64,000 bases of DNA from an uncultured bacterium (GTDB lineage: Bacteria > Verrucomicrobiota > Kiritimatiellia > CAIKKV01 > CAITUY01): NCBI GenBank assembly GCA_903895695.1, contig CAITUY010000177.1:1-64000 (forward strand). The letters are read 5' to 3'. Positions 25,817 through 32,998 of this stretch are shown here, piece by piece (position 1 is the stretch's first letter; each line of letters opens with the position of its first letter). A program made the translations under genes and the position numbers. The notes under the pieces are model-generated. The model had not been told where the DNA came from. It was given only the letters and a program-made list of their open reading frames with translations, and ran no database searches.

Positions 25817-28800
25817 CTATGGGGTCTTGTTGGCCAAGAGCGTCCGGACAAGGCCCTGCATCAAACTGGGCCAGTCGCTCCAGTCCCAGAACGCGGTGGC
25901 GCCGGGGGGCACCTCACCGAGCGGGGCGACCAATACCACAGCCACCTTGCCCTTGCCGCAGTCGCCGTAAGCGATGGCCGGCTTGCCGCCGGCCGTGGCA
26001 ACGACGGTCACGCCTGGTTTGGCCTCCGCGTTGTGCTGCCAGACCACCAGAGGCTCGGCCCTGTAGTCCAGGCCCGCAGCCGGCTTGCCGGTCGGGACGA
26101 GTTTCACGGGCTTCATCTTGCCCGCGAAGTCCAGGTCGTTGCGGTGGAGCGTCACGGGCAGCAGGTCGGCCGTGAGTTCGTCGTCCGCCCAGCCGCCGCG
26201 GCCGAATGCGTACGGTCCGCCGAGCAAGAGCAACCGGCCGCCACGCTGCACGAAGGCCGCGAGCCACTGGCGCATGTTGGGCCGCAACGTGCGCGCCTCG
26301 GTGTCGGCCAGGACCACCAGGTCGTAGGCAGCCAGGTCAGCCGGCGTTTTCGGAAACTCTGGCTTTTCGAAGAACACCGGGCCACGGAAACACGTCACCT
26401 TCGCTATATCCACCCTGGCGTTCATCGCCGCCAACGCCTCCTCGACGCGGTAGAAACGGTAGTAGAGTCCTGCGCCGTACCACACGCGGACTCCGTCGTG
26501 GGCCTTCAGTTCGAGGTCCGCCGGCCAGGTGTTGTCCAGCGTTCGGACGAGGGTTTCTTTTCCGGCGGGGCCGATCCAGGCGCTGCTCAGGCGATCGAGC
26601 ACCAGTCCGTCCCAGCCCCTGTCGAAACCGCCCCAGTAGTTGGGCCACGAGTAGCTTACTTCTGTGCTGAGTTCGCACCATTTGCCGACCTCCGGGAACT
26701 GGGCGGCTTTGAACACGAAGTCCGACCGGAGCAGCTTCGCATCCGGCGTGGCATTGTTGTTGGCGCTGGAGACGAAGCCAGTGAGTTCCGCGCTAGGCGG
26801 AGGTGCCGTGAGGGTCTTGGCCCGCAGCGTGAGCTGGTACCGGCCGGGGCCGACAATCCCGCCGGGAGAATAGCCCACGTTGTTGTTGAGTCCTGCCGCG
26901 CCGATCCGGAGCGCTTTTCCGTCGATGCCCTGCGGGTCATCGACGACCGTGCCGGCGGCCTTGAAGGCATGGAACTTCAGCACGAACGGCTCGCCCGGCA
27001 GGTAATGCACGGTCTGGCTGACGGCGTCTGTCGGCCCGTTCTGCACCAGAGCGACCGTGAGGGCGCTGGAGAGGGCCCTGCTGGCGTCGCCCGTCCGGGC
27101 GGGTCGCGTTGATGCCGTCGGCCTTTCGGTCTGCAGAGTCGGGCCGGTCGCGGCCAAGGCCACGATCGACCAGCGGCGGAGTTGCGGCAGCGTCACCTGC
27201 ACCGTAGTGCCATCCTGCTTGAGTTCCAACGGCTGGCAGCGGTAGCCGCCGTCAGGCGTGATGTGGTACGCCCGGGTTGCCTTCCAGCCGATCGGGAGCG
27301 TCCAGGCCGTGCCGATGCCGACGATGGGCTTCGGGACCACGCCCTTGCTCTCGCCGAGTTTCTCGCCCTGCGGCGGATTGATTATGTGCACCAGGTAAAC
27401 CCGCCGGGTGGGCGATAGCTCGCGATAGCGAACGTAGTCGTGCCAGAGGACCTGAGGCGGAGCGGTCACCTCCGCCGTGCCTTTGGGGTCCAGCACAAAG
27501 TGCAGCCCGCCGCCGTAGAGCAGGTCGCAGTGCCGGCAGGCAAGCTGCATCAGCGGCCGCATGTCCTCCTTGACGCCGTAGCAGATGTGGCACGCCCCGG
27601 CCAGCGTCAGGGCGATCTGGTAATAGTGATCCGCTCCGCTGAGCGTGGGGTTGATGATGTTGTACTGGTTTCCGCAGAAACGGATGGCGTTGTACCCCGC
27701 GCGGAAGTAGCGATTGGCCTCCTCGGCAAACTTTCTGTGGCCGAACCCGCCATTGCTCTCACCCTCCTGCATGATGAGGCCGTCGTCCCGGCACTGCTGA
27801 GTGTAGGGGTCGTTTTCGTCAGGCTGGCTATCGAGATCGAGGTTCCAGCCGGTGTTGTTGCCGTAGATCGCGTCCGGCTTGACCTGCCGCGGGCCGGCGC
27901 GAAGGGCCGCAATGCACTTGGCATGTGTCCAGCCTGCCAGCGGCAGCAGTCGGCCGAATACATCCGGCACCTCGTCAATCACCGGGCTACCGTTGTCGTA
28001 GCGGTAGCCGTCCCAGCCCATCATCTTCATGCCTTCCTGAAGTTGGCGAACGTGGCTGGCGACGGCGTCGGGGTTGCCCCACGCAGCGGTCAGAATGCCG
28101 CTGGAGCCGAGGTCCTTGTGCTCCTCGTCCTTTTCGCGTTGCTCGATTTCCATGTGGCCGACGCTGTAGCTAAGCATGAAGTTGCCGTAGGGAATGTCCC
28201 ACTCCACCTGGTCTGGGTGCCGCCGGCCGAACTCCCACATCCGCTGGCCGAATCCCCACCGCGTGGCGTACGAAACGAAACGGAAGCCCTGGGCGTGCCC
28301 TGCGGCGATCATGTCCTGAAGCGGCTTCTTGCTGAGGCGCATGAGCGTCTGGCCGGACCACCATGTGTCGGTGTCCGGGGCCTGCATGGAATTGTCGCAC
28401 GGCGCCCAGAAGAAACACTCGGCGATGGGGAAGTAAGTCAGCCGCATCTTCTCCATCAGCCCGGGGGCGTTGGCGCACGTGTAGTCGTCCGGGAAGCTCC
28501 AGCCCTGGTAGTGGCCTATCTGGAGCGGGCGCTTCGTGCAGTAGCAGTAGTCGGTGCTCTCGCCGATGAGCTTGTCGCCCTGGATCGTCTGCACGGTGAC
28601 GGCGTTGCCGTATTCCGCCAGCGGCGGCAGGGGCAGGCTTAGTTCGGCCAGATCCTTGAATTCCAGCCGTTGTTCCTTTGTAACCCCGGGGAGCGTGACT
28701 TCCTGCGGTTTGCCGGCCTTGACGTCGTCCATGCCGCTGGCGACGCGGACGACGAAGCGGACCGACTGCGGCTGGTCGGTGGTGTTGATGAGTTGTACGT

Positions 28801-29383
28801 TGACCGTGCCGGCCTCACCGGGGGCGTACAGCAACTTGTTCGGCCGCACCCGCACCAGCACAACCGGTTCCTCGACGCGGACGACGCGGAAGCTCTCGAT
28901 CCGCAGTCCATTCCAGCCGCCAATCAGCCCGCCCCAGTAGCCCGGACCGTAGAAGCGGGCCAGGCGCGTTACGTCATACCACTTGTTGACTTCGGGGAAG
29001 TCCTCGCCACTCAGCGCCGGCTGTTCCTGGTGCCAGAGCTTGCTCTGGTTGAAGTTGCCGCTGGAGTTGAACATCCGCATCGTGCCGGTAGAGGCGGTGG
29101 TGGTCTTCGCGCGAAGGACCAGGCGGTAAACGCCCGGCTGGACGGCTGGACTGTACCCTAAGTCAAACGCGGCGCCGTTGGTCATCTCGAAGACCTGCCG
29201 GCTGGCGGCTTCGGCGTCGGCCACCAACGCACCGGCGGCCTTGCACTTCTCGGCGAGGAATGTGGCGTCGAAGGTTTGCGGTTGGGATGCTGGTTCCGCC
29301 GCGAACGCACAGGAGAGAAGTCCCGCCAGTGCCACAAAGGCCACGGCGGCTGAATGGGGTGCGGAAAAGTTCGGTCGAAGCAT
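25817..29383 (-). CDS. Large secreted glycosidase-like protein with duplicated module and GATase-like C-terminus
   Basis: 1188 residues from the ATG at 29383 (AAGGAG six bases upstream), with a signal peptide ending in CAFAA. A ligand-binding-like module near the N-terminus (GYSPAVQPGVYRLVLRAKT ... FPEVNKWYDV ... YWGGLIGGWNGLRI) is repeated at about 830-960 (GPGRYQLTLRAKT ... FPEVGKWCEL ... YWGGFDRGWDGLVL). Between them is a TIM-barrel-like region reminiscent of GH66 or alpha-amylase-like enzymes, with GWDGYRYDNG as a likely nucleophile strand and MQEGESNGG as a candidate acid/base. The C-terminal ~180 residues resemble a class-I glutamine-amidotransferase-like fold (LVVLADTEARTLRPNMRQWLAAFVQRGGRLLLLGG). 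The substrate is unknown; extracellular glycan breakdown is the best inference. Confidence 0.6.
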   Translation of the reverse strand: MLRPNFSAPHSAAVAFVALAGLLSCAFAAEPASQPQTFDATFLAEKCKAAGALVADAEAASRQVFEMTNGAAFDLGYSPAVQPGVYRLVLRAKTTTASTGTMRMFNSSGNFNQSKLWHQEQPALSGEDFPEVNKWYDVTRLARFYGPGYWGGLIGGWNGLRIESFRVVRVEEPVVLVRVRPNKLLYAPGEAGTVNVQLINTTDQPQSVRFVVRVASGMDDVKAGKPQEVTLPGVTKEQRLEFKDLAELSLPLPPLAEYGNAVTVQTIQGDKLIGESTDYCYCTKRPLQIGHYQGWSFPDDYTCANAPGLMEKMRLTYFPIAECFFWAPCDNSMQAPDTDTWWSGQTLMRLSKKPLQDMIAAGHAQGFRFVSYATRWGFGQRMWEFGRRHPDQVEWDIPYGNFMLSYSVGHMEIEQREKDEEHKDLGSSGILTAAWGNPDAVASHVRQLQEGMKMMGWDGYRYDNGSPVIDEVPDVFGRLLPLAGWTHAKCIAALRAGPRQVKPDAIYGNNTGWNLDLDSQPDENDPYTQQCRDDGLIMQEGESNGGFGHRKFAEEANRYFRAGYNAIRFCGNQYNIINPTLSGADHYYQIALTLAGACHICYGVKEDMRPLMQLACRHCDLLYGGGLHFVLDPKGTAEVTAPPQVLWHDYVRYRELSPTRRVYLVHIINPPQGEKLGESKGVVPKPIVGIGTAWTLPIGWKATRAYHITPDGGYRCQPLELKQDGTTVQVTLPQLRRWSIVALAATGPTLQTERPTASTRPARTGDASRALSSALTVALVQNGPTDAVSQTVHYLPGEPFVLKFHAFKAAGTVVDDPQGIDGKALRIGAAGLNNNVGYSPGGIVGPGRYQLTLRAKTLTAPPPSAELTGFVSSANNNATPDAKLLRSDFVFKAAQFPEVGKWCELSTEVSYSWPNYWGGFDRGWDGLVLDRLSSAWIGPAGKETLVRTLDNTWPADLELKAHDGVRVWYGAGLYYRFYRVEEALAAMNARVDIAKVTCFRGPVFFEKPEFPKTPADLAAYDLVVLADTEARTLRPNMRQWLAAFVQRGGRLLLLGGPYAFGRGGWADDELTADLLPVTLHRNDLDFAGKMKPVKLVPTGKPAAGLDYRAEPLVVWQHNAEAKPGVTVVATAGGKPAIAYGDCGKGKVAVVLVAPLGEVPPGATAFWDWSDWPSLMQGLVRTLLANKTP

Positions 29384-29424
29384 GTTGGTCTCCTTGACGT
29401 CGCGAACGCGCCCCACAATACGTG

Positions 29425-29682
29425 CTATCGGCCTTTGTCTGTCGTTCTTTGCTCACGCACGCCGCTTAGGGGAAATTGCGTTACGGCCTTCCACGCTACT
29501 TCCTGCAACACGCGAGCTGTCTTATCGCTCCACGCGGGCCTCTCGGCTTCGGCCATGATCGCCGGCGCCGGCAGTCGCACCGGACTGCGAAGATAGATGG
29601 CCGCTTGGCGGGGTAGCATCTCATCCCGGTGGGAGATCATACGCCGAACCGAGACAACGTCCATCACCTCTTGAACCTGCAA
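29425..29682 (-). CDS. Possible small CDS, third in the Ala-rich operon
   Basis: 85 residues from a TTG, 3 bases after the stop of the 29-residue peptide; an ATG alternative lies at 29664. Its composition is plausible for a real protein (MLPRQAAIYLRS, LPAPAIMAEAERPAWSDKTARVLQEVAWKAV), but no family is recognised and it could be a remnant. AGGAAGTAGGGG precedes the TTG. Confidence 0.3.
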   Translation of the reverse strand: MQVQEVMDVVSVRRMISHRDEMLPRQAAIYLRSPVRLPAPAIMAEAERPAWSDKTARVLQEVAWKAVTQFPLSGVREQRTTDKGR

Positions 29683-29685
29683 CCC

Positions 29686-29775
29686 CTACTTCCTTTTGAC
29701 AGCGCTGACTTTTTCAAGGGCAGCACGGGCGACTCTCACCGCCTCCAACAGTTGCAGGCGTTCGGCTTTATTCAT
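29686..29775 (-). CDS. 29-residue peptide of the Ala-rich operon
   Basis: MNKAERLQLLEAVRVARAAL and nine more residues, then TAG. GGGGAGACC directly precedes the ATG, which overlaps the stop of the upstream Ala-rich gene by 4 nt (ATGA). Its start, MxxAERLxL, matches the start of that upstream protein (MTEAERLRL), so the two share an N-terminal motif. It is predicted to be a basic amphipathic helix. Confidence 0.5.
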   Translation of the reverse strand: MNKAERLQLLEAVRVARAALEKVSAVKRK

Positions 29776-30164
29776 GGTCTCCCCTTTGTCTCGGACTTGT
29801 AGGCGTTGTCCACGACGGCATCGAGGGCGGCGTTGGCGGCCTTGTTAATTGCGAGGGCAGCTGTGGCCACTTTGTCGGCGGCGTTGGCGGCCTTGGCAAC
29901 CTTGTTGTTGGCGACGGCGGCGACGGCCGCATTGGCGGCTCTGTTGCTTGCGAGGGCTGCGAGGGTGGCCGCGGCGGCCTTGTTGCTGGCAGCGAGGGCG
30001 GCCTTGCTGGTGGCCTTGGTGGCGGCAAGGGCGGCTCTATGTGCGGCGAGAGCGGCTTTGTGTGCGGTGAGGGCGGCTTTGTGCGCGACCTTCTCTATGG
30101 CGAGGGCAGACTTCAGTGTCTTCCGCAGTGTTTTCCGCAGTCGGAGGCGTTCAGCTTCGGTCAT
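29772..30164 (-). CDS. Ala/Lys/Asn-rich low-complexity protein
   Basis: 130 residues from the ATG at 30164, with GGGAGG upstream. After a basic N-terminus (MTEAERLRLRKTLRKTLKSAL) come about 90 residues of short repeats of the form (H/T/N)KAALAA and AALASNRAANAA, almost entirely Ala with spaced Lys, Asn and Thr. Such composition suggests a long helix or a DNA-binding tail like histone H1/HU-type extensions, but no fold is recognised. It is translationally coupled to the 29-residue peptide. The nucleotide sequence is itself repetitive (ggcggcctt/gttggc units), so slippage is likely. Confidence 0.5.
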   Translation of the reverse strand: MTEAERLRLRKTLRKTLKSALAIEKVAHKAALTAHKAALAAHRAALAATKATSKAALAASNKAAAATLAALASNRAANAAVAAVANNKVAKAANAADKVATAALAINKAANAALDAVVDNAYKSETKGRP

Positions 30165-30357
30165 AGATCCTCCCTTATCCAACATCGGCAGAGGTAGCCT
30201 ACGCAATGGGTCAGCGCCGATCTATGGGGTGTAACCCTACGGTAGATTGAACCCGCTGACAGGCGTGGACGGTTCTGACATCCCCTGACAGGAATCGAGG
30301 CTTACAACAGACTTGGGTCAGAACCGATCCTGCGTAAGTGCTTGGAGATCAAATGAA
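30165..30357. other. Intergenic with a 9-bp inverted repeat
   Basis: No gene is supported. GGTTCTGAC (30271-30279) and GTCAGAACC (30317-30325) form perfect arms 37 bases apart, and CTGACAGG occurs twice between 30255 and 30292. The upstream region and ribosome site of the minus-strand Ala-rich operon lie at the low end. Confidence 0.5.
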
Positions 30358-30390
30358 AACGCCCCGCAACCTCAATGATTGCGGGGCGTT
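30358..30390 (-). terminator. Intrinsic terminator of the tRNA-Tyr/GIY-YIG unit
   Basis: Twelve-base arms AACGCCCCGCAA (30358-30369) and TTGCGGGGCGTT (30379-30390) with a nine-base loop. On the minus strand this is followed by GTTTTCATTT. It lies just beyond the partial tRNA copy, so it was probably the original tRNA-Tyr terminator before the element inserted. Confidence 0.8.
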
Positions 30391-30395
30391 CGGAA

Positions 30396-30484
30396 GATGG
30401 TGGTGGGACAAGGATTCGAACCTTGGAAGGCATAGCCGACAGATTTCCCGCCACGGCGGGTCCGCCTGCGGCGGAACAGTCTGC
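30396..30484 (-). pseudogene. Partial second copy of tRNA-Tyr, interrupted in the anticodon loop
   Basis: 30396-30446 is identical over 51 bp to 30863-30913, covering CCA, acceptor 3' strand, T arm, variable arm and anticodon 3' side of the neighbouring tRNA-Tyr. The match resumes at 30476-30484 (9 bp of anticodon loop and stem) after a 29-bp GC-rich insertion. The D arm and acceptor 5' strand are absent, so it cannot make a tRNA. It is the distal direct repeat flanking the GIY-YIG gene. Confidence 0.9.
30447..30475. repeat. 29-bp GC-rich palindromic miniature insertion
   Basis: Two tandem hairpins, CCCGCC-ac-GGCGGG and CCGCC-tgc-GGCGG, precisely interrupt the tRNA homology between the bases pairing at the anticodon loop. 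No target duplication is seen beyond one ambiguous base. Confidence 0.7.
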
Positions 30485-30493
30485 TGCGGGAAC

Positions 30494-30781
30494 CTATGAA
30501 GCTTTCAGCCGTTGACGGATCCAGTCGCGGCCGACGCCGGATTTGAGCCACGTTTCGCGCTGCAGGGCGTCGCGGTAGTCGTCGAAGTACTCGGCCGATA
30601 CAACTTGAAGCGGCCGTCTATTTTTCGTTCGGGAGGCGCGTCCGGCTTGATGGTCCTTCAGCCGTTCCCTCAGATTCCTGCAAGCGCCCTTGTAGAGATA
30701 TTCCCCATCCGAGCCCAGCAGAACATATGCGGCGGGTCTATCCAATGCCTGAGCGATGGCGTCTTCGAGGCTACTGCTCAT
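30494..30781 (-). CDS. GIY-YIG endonuclease embedded between tRNA-Tyr copies
   Basis: 95 residues from the ATG at 30781, a single compact GIY-YIG domain. AYVLL (18-22) replaces GIY and YKG (30-32) replaces YIG. The family residues R40 and H44 (LRERLKDH), NRRPLQ and the metal-binding E76 (RETWLKSG) are present. It is therefore likely active as a DNA endonuclease, like small UPF0213-type or homing GIY-YIG enzymes. The gene starts 83 bases from the tRNA-Tyr 3' end and stops 10 bases before the partial tRNA copy, so it is completely flanked by tRNA sequence. Transcription probably continues from the tRNA promoter to the terminator at 30358-30390. Upstream frames extending into the tRNA are artefacts. 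Confidence 0.8.
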   Translation of the reverse strand: MSSSLEDAIAQALDRPAAYVLLGSDGEYLYKGACRNLRERLKDHQAGRASRTKNRRPLQVVSAEYFDDYRDALQRETWLKSGVGRDWIRQRLKAS

Positions 30782-30835
30782 GTCGGGTTGGCAGCGAATT
30801 TGGGTTGGACCGGAGATGGCCTGCCAGCCGTAGCT

Positions 30836-30856
30836 CCGTGTTGCGCAGCAACACGG
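30836..30856. repeat. Hairpin at the tRNA-proximal end of the GIY-YIG element
   Basis: Perfect 9-bp arms CCGTGTTGC (30836-30844) and GCAACACGG (30848-30856) lie within the stretch that on the minus strand runs TCCTTCG...GAGCTACGG directly after the tRNA CCA. Confidence 0.6.
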
Positions 30857-30864
30857 GCGAAGGA

Positions 30865-30949
30865 TGGTGGTGGGACAAGGATTCGAACCTTGGAAGGCAT
30901 AGCCGACAGATTTACAGTCTGCCCTCGTTGACCACTTGAGTATCCCACC
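30865..30949 (-). tRNA. tRNA-Tyr (GTA anticodon)
   Basis: An 85-nt class II tRNA with the CCA encoded. Acceptor GGTGGGA pairs perfectly with TCCCACC, the discriminator is A, and the anticodon loop is CTGTAAA (anticodon GTA). There is a long variable arm, and the T loop reads GGTTCGAATCC. It is intact. Its 3' 60 nt are duplicated at 30396-30484. Confidence 0.97.
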
Positions 30950-30970
30950 GTGTCGAAAAAAGGCGGGGGT

Positions 30971-30999
30971 ATGATGCCGCTTGGTGTTCATGTCGGCAA
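30971..30999 (-). promoter_or_regulatory. Promoter of tRNA-Tyr
   Basis: Minus strand: TTGCCG (30999-30994), 17-base spacer, CATCAT (30976-30971). The transcription start would fall about 15 bases before the tRNA. Confidence 0.4.
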
Positions 31000-31023
31000 G
31001 AGAAAAACAAGAGAAGAAAAGGG

Positions 31024-32994
31024 CTACTTCGGCTGCGGTTTCATAGCGGAGCCCGCGTCGGAGAGCGCGGCACGCGCGTCCCGCGCGGCAGCGGCGACCA
31101 GCGGATTGGAGTCTGACGCACAGGAGCTCAAGGCTGCCGCTATGTCGTGACGGTCAATCCCCGGGCGTTCGGCCAGAGCGGCGAGACCGCGAACCGCAGC
31201 CAGACGGACCGTTCCGTCCTTGTCGGCCAGCGCCGTCTTCAAGGCGGTCAGGGGCGCGGCGGGATCGACGGCGGGCGCCAGGGCGATCTCCGCCAGGGCC
31301 TGCAGGCGCGCGGCCCGCACGACCGGGCTCTTGTCCGTGACGCCCGCGAGCAAGGCGGGCTCGGCGGTCGCCGCGCGCAGCCGGCCCAGTCCGCCGGCCG
31401 CGATGGTTTTTATGTAGTCCCGCCGGTCATCCGCCAGTCCCAACAGCGCGGGCACGGTCGCAGGCGTGTCGGAGCCCGCCACGGCCTTGGCCGCCGCCTC
31501 GCAAACGTCCCAGTGCGGATCCTCTACCGCGATCGTCTTCAGGAACGCGACCGCCTGGGCGTCCAGGAGCTCGGAAAGCGCCTCCACAACGGCCAGGCGC
31601 ACGGGAATATCGTCGCCATCCGCGGCCGGGTGGTCGCGGAAACGCTGCTCCAACCCGGCAAAGTCAAGCCGGGCAAGCGGGCGCGCGAGCGTCGCCAACT
31701 GGACGCTGCCGGCGCCGGCCAGGGCGTACAGCGCCCGGTCCGTGCGGATAAAGAGCCGTCCGTCGGCGATGGCCGGGGAGGCAAGACACTTCTCTTTAAG
31801 CGAATTAACGGCCACCGTCCGCAGGGACGGCTCAACGTCGCCCAGCCGGCTGGCGTCCAACACAAACGTGTCGCCGTTCTCGGCCGTCCAGTAAAGGGTA
31901 GTGCCCGCCAGGACCGGCGACGCCGTGAAATGCGCGTGGAGGCGTTCGGCGACCCGCACTAGGCCCCGGCCCGAGATCAGCCGCACCACGCCGTCATCGG
32001 CCGGTACGATCAGCACGGAGCGGAAGAGCGGCGACGGCACGTACGGACCACCGGTCGGCACCTGCATGCGGACGTGCGTTTCCGTCACATCGCCGGTGCC
32101 GCCCGGATCGATCGCCAGGCATGGGCCGTTGCGGCCGGACGTGGCGTAGACCAGGCCATCGTCACCGGCCACGGGGCTCGGCGCCACGCATTCTGACAGG
32201 CCGGCGCATGACCAGCGCTCCACGCCGGTCAGGGGGTCATAGGCTCGGACGGTGGAGGCGCCGACAACCACCTGCCACGTACCGGAGCTTTCGAGCAACA
32301 ATGGTGTGCCGTACCCGTAGCCTGGCTTGCGTGGCGTCTTCCAGAGTATCTGTCCAGTCGCACAGTCGGCTGCCAGGATGAAACCGGGGCCAAATTGGTC
32401 ACAGCACTGAATCACGCGGTCGCGGAACACGACAGGCGAGGCGGTAACATTGTAGGGCGATTTGAACGGGCCTAGCGGCAGGGTCCAAAGCGGCTCGCCG
32501 TCCAAGTCGAAAGCCATGAGGCCGGGCGAGTCGAAGAAGACGTACAGCCGCTGGCCGTCGGTCGCCGGCGTAGCGGGCGCATAGCCGGCCTTCGGATCGG
32601 TTTGGGGAATGTGCGCGGCGGGTACGCTTCGTTGCCAGAGAACGCGGCCGTTGCGGCCGTCCAGGCAGAGCACGAGTCGGTTTGAACCGTGGTCGGTGGA
32701 GGCCGTGAGGAATACGCGTTGGTTCCAGGCGATGGGCGAGGAACTCCCTTCCCCCGGCAGCGGCACACGCCAGGCGACGTGATTGGTCGCATCCCAGGTC
32801 ACGGGAAGGTTGGTGTCGGCGCTGATGCCGGACCCATCGCCGCGCCAGGCCGGCCAGTTTCCGTTTGCCGGCAAGGCAGCCGGGGCCACGTGCAGGCCAG
32901 CGAAGCACAGGATCGCTGCCAGCGAAGCGCGGAGGCATCTTCCACGCCGGGGCCGGCAGCGTGTCGGGAGGCGATTCATCGGTCTGTTATTCAT
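31024..32994 (-). CDS. Secreted PQQ-like beta-propeller protein with C-terminal HEAT repeats
   Basis: 656 residues. A long basic N-terminus and hydrophobic segment act as signal peptide. About 45-430 is a quinoprotein-like propeller (NWPAWRGDGSG, CLDGRNGRVLWQRS, AFDLDGEPLWTLP, AADCATGQILWKTP, AYDPLTGVERWS). About 455-650 holds several HEAT-like helical repeats (DYIKTIAAGGLGRLRAATAEPALLAG, DGTVRLAAVRGLAAL). Propeller plus HEAT proteins are common in planctomycete and verrucomicrobial envelopes, with unknown role. The ATG is only 4 bases after the DsbD-like stop, so the two are cotranscribed and possibly coupled. Confidence 0.8.
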   Translation of the reverse strand: MNNRPMNRLPTRCRPRRGRCLRASLAAILCFAGLHVAPAALPANGNWPAWRGDGSGISADTNLPVTWDATNHVAWRVPLPGEGSSSPIAWNQRVFLTASTDHGSNRLVLCLDGRNGRVLWQRSVPAAHIPQTDPKAGYAPATPATDGQRLYVFFDSPGLMAFDLDGEPLWTLPLGPFKSPYNVTASPVVFRDRVIQCCDQFGPGFILAADCATGQILWKTPRKPGYGYGTPLLLESSGTWQVVVGASTVRAYDPLTGVERWSCAGLSECVAPSPVAGDDGLVYATSGRNGPCLAIDPGGTGDVTETHVRMQVPTGGPYVPSPLFRSVLIVPADDGVVRLISGRGLVRVAERLHAHFTASPVLAGTTLYWTAENGDTFVLDASRLGDVEPSLRTVAVNSLKEKCLASPAIADGRLFIRTDRALYALAGAGSVQLATLARPLARLDFAGLEQRFRDHPAADGDDIPVRLAVVEALSELLDAQAVAFLKTIAVEDPHWDVCEAAAKAVAGSDTPATVPALLGLADDRRDYIKTIAAGGLGRLRAATAEPALLAGVTDKSPVVRAARLQALAEIALAPAVDPAAPLTALKTALADKDGTVRLAAVRGLAALAERPGIDRHDIAAALSSCASDSNPLVAAAARDARAALSDAGSAMKPQPK

Positions 32995-32998
32995 GCCG

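Noticed and set aside
25388..28642. Long plus-strand frames (574 and 400 residues)
   Set aside because: Antisense to the large secreted glycosidase-like gene or out of frame with the small barrel gene; no motifs or ribosome sites.
30782..30991. Longer N-terminus of the GIY-YIG gene reading through the tRNA
   Set aside because: The extra ~70 residues are a translation of tRNA-Tyr and the spacer; the domain begins at the ATG at 30781.
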